From positions 3,913,501-3,977,500 of the forward strand of contig NC_012491.1 in assembly GCF_000010165.1 (NCBI RefSeq): a stretch of 64,000 nucleotides of DNA, written 5' to 3'. The notes beneath the pieces are model-generated. The model ran no database searches. It saw nothing but the letters and a program-made list of their open reading frames with translations, and was not told the DNA's origin. The stretch is from Brevibacillus brevis NBRC 100599. GTDB taxonomy: Bacteria; Bacillota; Bacilli; Brevibacillales; Brevibacillaceae. This document shows positions 44,872-51,939 of this stretch, in pieces; position 1 is the first letter of the stretch; every line of letters begins with the position of its first letter. The translations under genes were made by a program, and so were the position numbers.

Positions 44872-45273
44872 TCATAGGAAGACTTGCTGCAACAACAAGA
44901 AACGATTGCCATACAGATCCTTGAAAATAACCTCTATGCCATACATTACTTCGTTTGGTTCACTCACAAACTCCACGCCGCGTTGACGCAGTGTTTCGTA
45001 TGTGGACCAAAAATCATCCGTATGCCAAACCCACATTGGATTTTTGCCGACCTGACGAAGCATTTCCTGCGCAACTTCTTCCCGATGCCAATGGGTAGGG
45101 TCATGCAATACAATCTCTAGCTCCTGCCCTGGAAGACCGACGGTGAGCCAACGAGAACCATCATCCATCCGAGAATCCATGCGTTTTTCGAAACCGAGTT
45201 TTTCCGTGTAAAACCGCAATGCATCTTCACAGTCGTGAACGTACAGTGTCACATGCGCTAATCTTTTTAGCAC
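44872..45273 (-). CDS. VOC family protein (glyoxalase/bleomycin-resistance fold)
   Basis: 133-residue single-domain VOC protein. The start LKRLAHVTLYVHDCEDALRF and TEKLGFEKRMD are typical, with the second module GKNPMWVWHTDDFWSTYETL and DLYGNRFLLLQ. Metal ligands would be His7 and Glu near ELEIVLHDP plus His and Glu in the second half. Start is a GTG at 45273 with GGGGG upstream. Substrate unknown. It is 18 bases after the pseudouridine synthase gene. Confidence 0.85.
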   Translation of the reverse strand: MLKRLAHVTLYVHDCEDALRFYTEKLGFEKRMDSRMDDGSRWLTVGLPGQELEIVLHDPTHWHREEVAQEMLRQVGKNPMWVWHTDDFWSTYETLRQRGVEFVSEPNEVMYGIEVIFKDLYGNRFLLLQQVFL

Positions 45274-45291
45274 GGCTATTCCCCCTGTTCT

Positions 45292-46221
45292 CTACGCTTG
45301 TCTGAGAACTTCGATGACGTCAAGCATTTCCTTCGGCATTGGCGCTTCGAACTCGAGCTGCTCTCCTGTACGGGGATGGATGAATCCCAGCGTTTTCGCA
45401 TGCAAAGCTTGTCCATCGAGCTCCAATGTATTTTTCGGACCGTATTTCGGGTCGCCCGCCAGTGGATAGTCAATGTACTTCATGTGTACGCGAATTTGAT
45501 GGGTACGCCCTGTTTCGAGTTTCAATTCCACCATCGTGTACTCTTTGAAGCGCTCCAGCACGATAAAATGCGTAACAGCCGGCTTGCTGTTTTCAAAAAC
45601 GACCGCCATTTGCTGGCGATTTTTCGGATCGCGCCCGATCGGTGCTTCAATCGTTCCCATTTCATGCGGGATGACCCCATGAACAAGCGCGACATACTTC
45701 CGATTGACCGTATGTGCTTTCAACTGTTCAGCCAACCCCATGTGTGCCTTGTCGTTTTTGGCTACCATCAACAGGCCGGACGTATCCTTGTCAATGCGAT
45801 GGACAATTCCCGGACGCAAAACGCCATTAATTCCGGACAAATCCTTGCAATGTGCCAAAAGCCCATTGACGAGTGTCCCACTGTAATGACCAGGAGCAGG
45901 ATGCACGACGAGACCACGTGGTTTATTCACGACCACGACATCGCTATCCTCGTATACAATATCAAGCGACATCTCTTCTGGCTGGATCGCCATTTCCTTT
46001 GGCGGCGGAACACGGAGGGTCACTTCGTCCTCTGCCTGTAGCTTGTAGTTGTTTTTGATCGGTTCACCATTTACAGTAACACGACCTTCCTTCACCCAAG
46101 CCTGTACCTGTGAACGGGACCAATCTTCATTTTGCAGCGTGATAAACTTGTCAATGCGCTCGTTCTTATCTGCTGGGTCTACTGTCCAATCGTAACGTTC
46201 AAACAATTGCGTGTCATTCAT
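45292..46221 (-). CDS. RluA/RluD family pseudouridine synthase
   Basis: Converts uridines to pseudouridine in 23S rRNA; the closest well-known type is RluD. An N-terminal S4 RNA-binding domain (ERIDKFITLQNEDWSRSQVQ, residues 20-80) is followed by the catalytic domain with VVNKPRGLVVHPAPGH and the active-site motif GIVHRIDKDTSGLL, in which the Asp is the nucleophile, and LKTGRTHQIR-like LETGRTHQIRVH. 309 residues. GGTGGAG precedes the ATG. It follows lspA as in many Firmicutes. Confidence 0.95.
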   Translation of the reverse strand: MNDTQLFERYDWTVDPADKNERIDKFITLQNEDWSRSQVQAWVKEGRVTVNGEPIKNNYKLQAEDEVTLRVPPPKEMAIQPEEMSLDIVYEDSDVVVVNKPRGLVVHPAPGHYSGTLVNGLLAHCKDLSGINGVLRPGIVHRIDKDTSGLLMVAKNDKAHMGLAEQLKAHTVNRKYVALVHGVIPHEMGTIEAPIGRDPKNRQQMAVVFENSKPAVTHFIVLERFKEYTMVELKLETGRTHQIRVHMKYIDYPLAGDPKYGPKNTLELDGQALHAKTLGFIHPRTGEQLEFEAPMPKEMLDVIEVLRQA

Positions 46222-46266
46222 GTATGTTCTCCACCTATCCGAGCTTTCCCACTATTATTCTCATGA

Positions 46267-46716
46267 CTATCTGTTTTTCTTCCCATCCAGAAAAACATCG
46301 AGAAGCAAAATCCCCACACCAATCGTGATGGCCATATCCGCCACATTAAAGATCGGGAAGTGAATCAACGTAAAATCGAGAAAATCTACGACTTGACCGG
46401 ACATCGCGCGATCAATGAAATTCCCGACGGCTCCACCCAAGACAAATGACAGCGCCAACGATGCACGAGGTTGTTTTTTTCCCAAGCGAATCAAGGAAAT
46501 GACAATCCCAATCACAACGACAGCGGTAATGGCGATAAAAAACCAACGTCGATTTTGCAGGATACCAAACGCCGCTCCCATGTTTCGATGGGAAGTTAGA
46601 TGAAAGACGTCCGCGATCAAAGGAATGGATTCTCCCAGTTCCATATACTTCACGATTAAATACTTTGTAAACTGATCAAGCGCAATAATTACTGCCGCAA
46701 TGAGATAGTACCACAA
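46267..46716 (-). CDS. lspA: Signal peptidase II (prolipoprotein signal peptidase)
   Basis: Aspartyl protease in the membrane that removes lipoprotein signal peptides. Four membrane segments and the conserved SHRNMGAAFGIL, GGAVGNFIDR (catalytic Asp) and FNVADMAI (second catalytic Asp). AAGGAGG is eight bases before a TTG at 46716, giving a start at WYYLIAAVIIALDQFTKYLI and 149 residues, the family length; the open frame extends further upstream to 46770 but begins with codons that do not match the family. Downstream of the kinase-like gene and upstream of the pseudouridine synthase. Confidence 0.94.
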   Translation of the reverse strand: MWYYLIAAVIIALDQFTKYLIVKYMELGESIPLIADVFHLTSHRNMGAAFGILQNRRWFFIAITAVVVIGIVISLIRLGKKQPRASLALSFVLGGAVGNFIDRAMSGQVVDFLDFTLIHFPIFNVADMAITIGVGILLLDVFLDGKKNR

Positions 46717-46793
46717 TGGAATGTCCTCCTTATTCTGCTTCGACCAGCAACTGTACAAACACAATGTCAAATGATCATTTTACCAGAGACCGC

Positions 46794-47435
46794 CTACGTG
46801 AACAAGCGCTTTCCTTTTTTGAACAGTCGATAGCCTTTGCGTACGACTTCCAGCATCCACAATGGAATTTTCCATCCGCGATCCTTGATAAATGGCAGAT
46901 ACACCTTGTAATACGCCTTGCGTAAATCTCGCCATTTCGTGTCTGTATCATTGACATAGTAATCCGATACGTCAATCAGATAACCTCGTCCCTGATCCAT
47001 TAATACATTTTTTCCATGGACATCATGCGGAAACAAGCCCTTCCTGCGGGCCTCTTCTAACGCTTCCTCCACGTCTTCAATCACCTGCGGAGGAATCGGA
47101 ATACCAAAGCGGACACAGTCAAACAAGGGGATACCGTTCATCCGCGAAATGACCAAGTATCCTTCCCCATAATCATAACAGATGGGGAAGGAACGAGTCT
47201 CCCCTAGCTTGCGATAGACTTCGATTTCCTGTTCGGCTCCTGGTCGTCCAGGTGCGTATAGCTTGATTACTACCTTTGGATAGTCCGGGTGGGCAAATAC
47301 GGCAGCATAATTGCCAGTACCGACCAGTTCCCACGGGTATGGCGTGTGGTGTACAACGACTGGATCATCTGGCGACAGACTCTCCACTTGAACTTCCTGT
47401 AAAAAAGCTTGTAATATATGCTGATCGATCCGCAT
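46794..47435 (-). CDS. Serine/threonine-kinase-like protein (YrzF/YgxA type)
   Basis: A compact kinase-fold protein of 213 residues. A glycine-rich LVGTGNYAAVFAH appears near residue 37, a likely ATP-binding Lys in VVIKLYAPG, the catalytic-loop-like FPHDVHGKNVLMDQ near residue 135 (Asp and Asn in place), and a DxD/DFG-equivalent LIDVSDYY. Missing is the large C-terminal lobe of eukaryotic-type kinases. Resembles Bacillus YrzF and lipopolysaccharide-kinase-like proteins; the substrate is not known. First gene of the unit with lspA, rluD-like and VOC genes, but with a weak ribosome-binding site. Confidence 0.8.
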   Translation of the reverse strand: MRIDQHILQAFLQEVQVESLSPDDPVVVHHTPYPWELVGTGNYAAVFAHPDYPKVVIKLYAPGRPGAEQEIEVYRKLGETRSFPICYDYGEGYLVISRMNGIPLFDCVRFGIPIPPQVIEDVEEALEEARRKGLFPHDVHGKNVLMDQGRGYLIDVSDYYVNDTDTKWRDLRKAYYKVYLPFIKDRGWKIPLWMLEVVRKGYRLFKKGKRLFT

Positions 47436-47543
47436 CGTTTCTCATCATCTCTCATCAGTTACCGACTTCGAACTACGTTTAAAACAAAATTAATGAAGGT
47501 TCATCTACTACGATCATTCAGACATTTCCTATAAGGGGCAAAA

Positions 47544-47598
47544 AATCCTTTGCACTGGTTGGGGCCAGGAAGTCCTGTCCGATTCCAATGAAAGGATT
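47544..47598. repeat. Minor hairpin near the long-hairpin cluster
   Basis: AATCCTTT at 47544-47551 and AAAGGATT at 47591-47598 enclose about 40 bases. The first part of the 47436-48516 gene-free stretch; possibly a decayed member of the family next to it. Confidence 0.35.
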
Positions 47599-47660
47599 GC
47601 ATATGGACAAGAATACCTCATTTTTTTGATTTGGTAAATGGGAGTCTTGTACGTTGCTGT

Positions 47661-47880
47661 TGTGGTGGGGAGGAAACAGGAGAAAACGCTCAGATTCTAG
47701 GGCCACCTCCTGTGGGATTGACTGCACGACTCCATGCAAAAAGCGAAACCGCGTCCAAAGTGGTCTCTTCAGGATGTGTTTCAGAGGTGGACGCTAAATG
47801 CGTGTTTCGCTTTTTGCATTGCGTCTCGGTCGGTGTCCCTAAGATCTTCGCTTTTTTCTCCTGTTTCCTCTACGAGCTTT
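47661..47880. repeat. Long hairpin element A
   Basis: A 220-base element folding on itself. Outer arms GAGGAAACAGGAGAAAA (47670-47686) and its exact complement (47854-47870) pair over 17 bases; inner arms at 47728-47749 and 47804-47825 (22 bases, centred on CATGCAAAAAGCGAAAC) pair with two mismatches; an apical GCGTCCA/TGGACGC stem closes a loop of about 40 bases. It is about 90% identical to element B and followed by the same GAAGAACCTCATC flank. No open frame of note. Function unknown. Confidence 0.85.
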
Positions 47881-47963
47881 CTATTTAATCCCGATTTTTT
47901 AATACCTGAAAAGAATTGAAGAACCTCATCTGTTTCGGCAGAGAAGAATCCTTAAGTAACTGT

Positions 47964-48184
47964 CGTGGTGGGGAGGAAACAGGAGAAAACGCTCAGATTC
48001 TAGGGCCACCCCCTGTGGGATTGACTGCACGACTCCATGCAAAAAGCGAAACCGCGTCCAAAGTGGTTCTTTCAGGATGTGTTTCAGAGGTGGACGCTTA
48101 ACGGCGTGTTTCGCTTTTTGCATGGAGTCTCGGTCGGTGTCCCTAAGATCTTCGCTTTTTTCTCCTGTTTCCTCTACGAGCTTT
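47964..48184. repeat. Long hairpin element B
   Basis: Direct repeat of element A at a spacing of about 304 bases. Outer arms 47973-47989 and 48158-48174 pair perfectly over 17 bases; inner arms 48031-48052 and 48108-48129 pair perfectly over 22 bases (two mismatches are repaired compared with A). The left arm carries about 20 extra bases between the two paired blocks, making a bulge. Whether it acts as DNA or RNA cannot be told. Confidence 0.87.
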
Positions 48185-48224
48185 ACGAGTTTCCCCCGCT
48201 TTTTAAAGCTTTGAAAGAATGAAG

Positions 48225-48480
48225 AACCTCATCAGTTACGCCAGAGAAGAATATTTCCAGACGTAGCGACTTGTGGAGTCCTACCCAGCGGAGAAGGGAT
48301 TTGCGGGCAAAAGAAACGCAACCGTGCCCATACGACGAAGCGGCTACCACTTTTGCGTTTCCCCGCGAATCCCTTCGGAGCGGACAGTCCCAACCCAAAC
48401 CAGGACGGAGCCTGGAGCCTAGACTGGAAATATTCTTCTCTTCTCCGCAGCCGCATAGAAGGACCCCACGCAAAAAGAAG
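48225..48480. repeat. Long hairpin element C
   Basis: Third element, different in sequence but of the same architecture. Outer arms 48243-48260 and 48424-48441 pair perfectly over 18 bases (core GAATATTTCCAG); inner arms 48293-48307 (GAAGGGATTTGCGGG) and 48362-48376 pair over 15 bases with one T-G pair, and AAACGCAA/TTGCGTTT continues inward. It begins with the GAAGAACCTCATC flank that also follows element A. It lies just behind the phosphohexomutase stop at 48517. Confidence 0.82.
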
Positions 48481-48516
48481 AACCTGGCACATTCATGCAG
48501 GCTCTCCCTTCTGAAT

Positions 48517-49941
48517 CTACACATTAATCTCCAAAAACCATTCGTGAATCGCATCTTGCAGCTTCTGCAAGGCTGTCGCATTCGTTGCTTCACAATAGAT
48601 GCGTACCAACGGCTCTGTTCCAGACGGACGGATTAAGACCCAATGTCCTTCCTCGAGCAACAGCTTGACCCCATCCACTCGTTGAATCTCCAAAACCTGA
48701 TAAGGACCAATGAGTGCAGGTGGCTTGGCGATCATTTGCTGTACCCATTGATCTTTTTCCGGCAATTTCATATCAAGCCGCGTGTGGAACAGCTCGCCGA
48801 ATTGCTCGTAGACGTCTCGCAGTATTTGATCGATTCCTTTGTTTTCATACGCGCACATCTCGGCGAGCAGCAAATTGATGAGTACGCCATCCTTTTCCGG
48901 GATGTGACCGAGAATACTCGCCCCGCCACTTTCTTCTCCACCAATGAGCACGTCGCCTTTGCGCATTTCCTCACCGATGTACTTGAAACCAACCGGCGTC
49001 TCTACGAGCTCCAGACCATAATGCGTAGCCATCCGATCCAGTAGATGCGTGGTTGCTACTGTCCTGACAATCCGTCCGGTCAAGCCTCGATTTTTTCGCA
49101 AATGATAGGTGAGCAGGACCAGTGCTTCATTTGGCGTGATATACTGTCCGAAGCGGTCGACGACTCCGAAGCGATCTGCATCCCCGTCATTGGCAAGACC
49201 AAGAGATGCCTGGCGTTCTACGACTTCTTTTTTTAATAACTGCAAATGCTTATCGTTTGGCTCTGGCAAATCCCCTCCAAAAGCCGCGTCCGGGACTTCT
49301 CTGATTCCGACGTTTTTTACCCCCGCTTCTGACAAAAAACTGCTCACATAGCCCATACCCGCACCATGCATGGCATCGACAACAACGGACAAGGAAGAGT
49401 TTTGCAAAACGTCCATGTTTATCATCCGTCTCAGATGCGCCTCGTAATGAGGACGCAGCACAATGACTTGCAGAAGCTTGCGGGCCTTTGCTTCCGCGAG
49501 GGAAATCGCACGCACCGATTTGGTCTCGCAGGTTTCGGTGATCCATTCTTCCAATCTTTGCGTGATCGCAGGCGTTGCAGGTCCAGCGTACTCCGGAATG
49601 TATTTAATGCCGTTGTATTCGGGTGGATTGTGGCTGGCCGTGATCATGATTGCACCACTCGCTGCAAAATGCTTCACTCCAAAGGCTACGGCAGGCGTTG
49701 GCGCTGCTTCGTTCACCAAATAGGTTCGAATGTCATTGGCGGTCAGGACAGCTGCAACCTCCTTTGCAAAGCGTCTCCCCAGAAATCGCGTGTCATGCCC
49801 GACCAAAACAGGCTGCTCCTGTTGTCCGATTTCTTTGGTATAGCTGGCGATGGCTTGTGCGACAATACGGACATTCTCGACGGTAAAGCCATCTGCGATT
49901 ATGTCGCGCCAACCGTCCGTACCGAAACGGATCGTTGTCAT
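48517..49941 (-). CDS. Phosphoglucomutase/phosphomannomutase family protein
   Basis: Interconverts hexose 1- and 6-phosphates. All four family motifs are intact: TASHNPPEYNG with phosphoserine Ser103, the metal-binding DGDADRFG, the sugar-binding GGEESGG and the phosphate-binding RPSGTEPLVR. 474 residues. Ends the five-gene alpha-glucan operon, 18 bases after the GH15 gene, where glucose 1-phosphate made or used by the other enzymes would link to glucose 6-phosphate. It is the active mutase of the operon, unlike the degenerate domain in the 51940-54345 product. Confidence 0.93.
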   Translation of the reverse strand: MTTIRFGTDGWRDIIADGFTVENVRIVAQAIASYTKEIGQQEQPVLVGHDTRFLGRRFAKEVAAVLTANDIRTYLVNEAAPTPAVAFGVKHFAASGAIMITASHNPPEYNGIKYIPEYAGPATPAITQRLEEWITETCETKSVRAISLAEAKARKLLQVIVLRPHYEAHLRRMINMDVLQNSSLSVVVDAMHGAGMGYVSSFLSEAGVKNVGIREVPDAAFGGDLPEPNDKHLQLLKKEVVERQASLGLANDGDADRFGVVDRFGQYITPNEALVLLTYHLRKNRGLTGRIVRTVATTHLLDRMATHYGLELVETPVGFKYIGEEMRKGDVLIGGEESGGASILGHIPEKDGVLINLLLAEMCAYENKGIDQILRDVYEQFGELFHTRLDMKLPEKDQWVQQMIAKPPALIGPYQVLEIQRVDGVKLLLEEGHWVLIRPSGTEPLVRIYCEATNATALQKLQDAIHEWFLEINV

Positions 49942-49959
49942 CTCCTCATTCTCCCTTCG

Positions 49960-51921
49960 TTACCGCAACTCATTCACCTTCTCCAAATAACGCAAAACAG
50001 TGGCGACATAAGTAGCATGCGACCACGTCAGGGGTGCAACGGATACGGGAGCACCTGTATACGGATCGAGCTGTTCGGATAACACGCCGCTTTGTAGGCC
50101 ATGCCGTACGACCCAGACCAGTCTGTTCTTTGGCTCTTGGAGTTCATCGAGTGATTTTGCCTTGGCAATTTCCCAATCAGCCACCCATAAGGTGCAAATG
50201 ATCCATGGATTTCCCGGGACCTTCACCGTGTCATGTGATTTTTTGAAATAGTAATCCCCTTGATAGCGAGCGATTCCACCGATCGCCGTGTCTACGTGCA
50301 AACTCTTTTTGACAGCTTCCATTGTCTGCGCAACTCTCGGATCGTCTACAGAAAACACATCAAGCGCAAACAGAGCGAACAAGCTGCTCTCCACCGTGAA
50401 ATCTTTTTCGACACTCCCATCTGCTCTTACATAAATCCCACGCAGAAAACGCCCGATTTCAGGGTCGTACAGATGTTTTTCCATTGCCTCGCGAATGCGC
50501 TCTGCCCCTTCTGCGTAGCGTTTGTAGCGTCGATCATCCCCGAACAACTGGGCGAAACGAGCCGCAGCCATCAAGCCTGCGAAAACCGTAGCACTGGTAA
50601 ACGTAAAAATTCCTCGTCGCTCTTCCCATAAGTCGTAGCTTGGTTTTGGAAGTTGCAGCTCTGGATGGACATACTCCAGCAAAAAGCGAGCAGCCGGACG
50701 AACCAGCGTAGGATAGAGCGCCTGGCAATCTTCAATTTGCTTGCCGCTCTTGAATTGCTCCCAGAGCGCGTACAGCACGAGTGCCGTCTCATCCTCCTGA
50801 ATCGGAAGCTGAACCTCTCCGTCAACAATATACGGATGCCAACTGGAGCCAACAGACCCGTCTGGATTGTACTTGTGCTGCAAATACCCGTCCTTGTTCA
50901 AGGCGTCCGCGCAAAATCGGAAAAATGGTGCGACCACTCCCGTGTAGCCCGCTTTCGCCATCGCACTCGCAATCAACGCCCCGTCTCTTGGCCACATGTA
51001 ACTGTAATGATCGCGATTAAATTGGAGAATATCCGAGTCATTCGCAGCGAGAATCGCTCCGTTCTGATCGATTTGCGTGCGAACGAGAAGCAAGCTGGTC
51101 TTGTACAGATTGACAACCTCTGCCGGAAGATCAGCAAAGTCCCGCTCTTCCTTATTGACCCAACGCTGCCAATACACAGCGACCCGACTGAGCAAACTCT
51201 CTGGATCACTTTCGAGTACATATTGGTTCAATCCTTTGACATCCTCATACGATTCACCAATGCACATCCAGTAAAAGAGCTCCTTCTCTTCTTGAGGTTG
51301 AAGGATGAGCGAAAAAGAAATCGTACTATCTACGGAGCCTTGTGCAATCGGATTGCCGGACAAAAGACCATCCTCCGCGTCTCTCCAAGTCCCCTCCGCA
51401 TAGTTGAACCGCTTGATCCCGACGCTATATTGATCGATCCCACCCGTATCCGTTTTTCCATTCGCCATGATATACACATTGCGCTTGTAGTGATAAATCG
51501 TACGCAGAACGGGATCAAAAACAGCAGTATCCCCTACCTCTGTCTCATTCAAGCTGAAATCGTGATTAAAAAACAGCCTGACCTCCCGAACCTCGCTCGT
51601 CAAATTCCGAACGCACACCTTTTTCAAATAAATCGGGTCACGCTGATGCACCCCATCTGCGATTTGCAAGGAGATGCCCAGATGTTCATGATGCGCATGA
51701 ACATCTGTCACCAACGACTCCTGTCCGTATCCGAGCTTCCGCGTCCAGCCGTCTTCATCCAGCCAGGAAAAGCGACCTTGCACCCAAATCCCCAGCTTGC
51801 TAAAGTGTCCCCCAACATGATTCAGCTGACCAACATACGGAAAATACAGATCTCGCATGTGCAGCTTGTCATCAAAATTAATCAGCAGTTTTCCGTTCCC
51901 GACGACGAGCGGTCTCGGCAT
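49960..51921 (-). CDS. Glycoside hydrolase family 15 protein (glucoamylase-like)
   Basis: Alpha-glucan exo-hydrolase of the GH15 family, 653 residues without a signal peptide, so cytoplasmic. Residues 1-270 form the N-terminal beta-sandwich seen in bacterial glucoamylases and trehalases; the (alpha/alpha)6 barrel follows with HYSYMWPRDGALIASAMAK, the acid Glu in SYDLWEERRGIFTFTSA, and the base Glu in GVLSEQLDPYTGAP, then LTWSHATYVATVLR. It probably frees glucose from the intracellular glucan made by its operon partners. ATG at 51921, 18 bases after the previous gene. Confidence 0.9.
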   Translation of the reverse strand: MPRPLVVGNGKLLINFDDKLHMRDLYFPYVGQLNHVGGHFSKLGIWVQGRFSWLDEDGWTRKLGYGQESLVTDVHAHHEHLGISLQIADGVHQRDPIYLKKVCVRNLTSEVREVRLFFNHDFSLNETEVGDTAVFDPVLRTIYHYKRNVYIMANGKTDTGGIDQYSVGIKRFNYAEGTWRDAEDGLLSGNPIAQGSVDSTISFSLILQPQEEKELFYWMCIGESYEDVKGLNQYVLESDPESLLSRVAVYWQRWVNKEERDFADLPAEVVNLYKTSLLLVRTQIDQNGAILAANDSDILQFNRDHYSYMWPRDGALIASAMAKAGYTGVVAPFFRFCADALNKDGYLQHKYNPDGSVGSSWHPYIVDGEVQLPIQEDETALVLYALWEQFKSGKQIEDCQALYPTLVRPAARFLLEYVHPELQLPKPSYDLWEERRGIFTFTSATVFAGLMAAARFAQLFGDDRRYKRYAEGAERIREAMEKHLYDPEIGRFLRGIYVRADGSVEKDFTVESSLFALFALDVFSVDDPRVAQTMEAVKKSLHVDTAIGGIARYQGDYYFKKSHDTVKVPGNPWIICTLWVADWEIAKAKSLDELQEPKNRLVWVVRHGLQSGVLSEQLDPYTGAPVSVAPLTWSHATYVATVLRYLEKVNELR

Positions 51922-51939
51922 GCCTTCACGTCCTTTTCG

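Noticed and set aside
47631..48222. Short open frames inside the long hairpin elements (60-85 codons)
   Set aside because: They occur on both strands because of the inverted arms, and lack ribosome-binding sites; treated as chance.
47661..48480. CRISPR array or retron
   Set aside because: The units are about 300 bases with self-pairing arms, not short repeats with unique spacers, and no cas gene or retron reverse transcriptase is nearby. The only reverse transcriptase in the window belongs to the group II intron 31 kb away.
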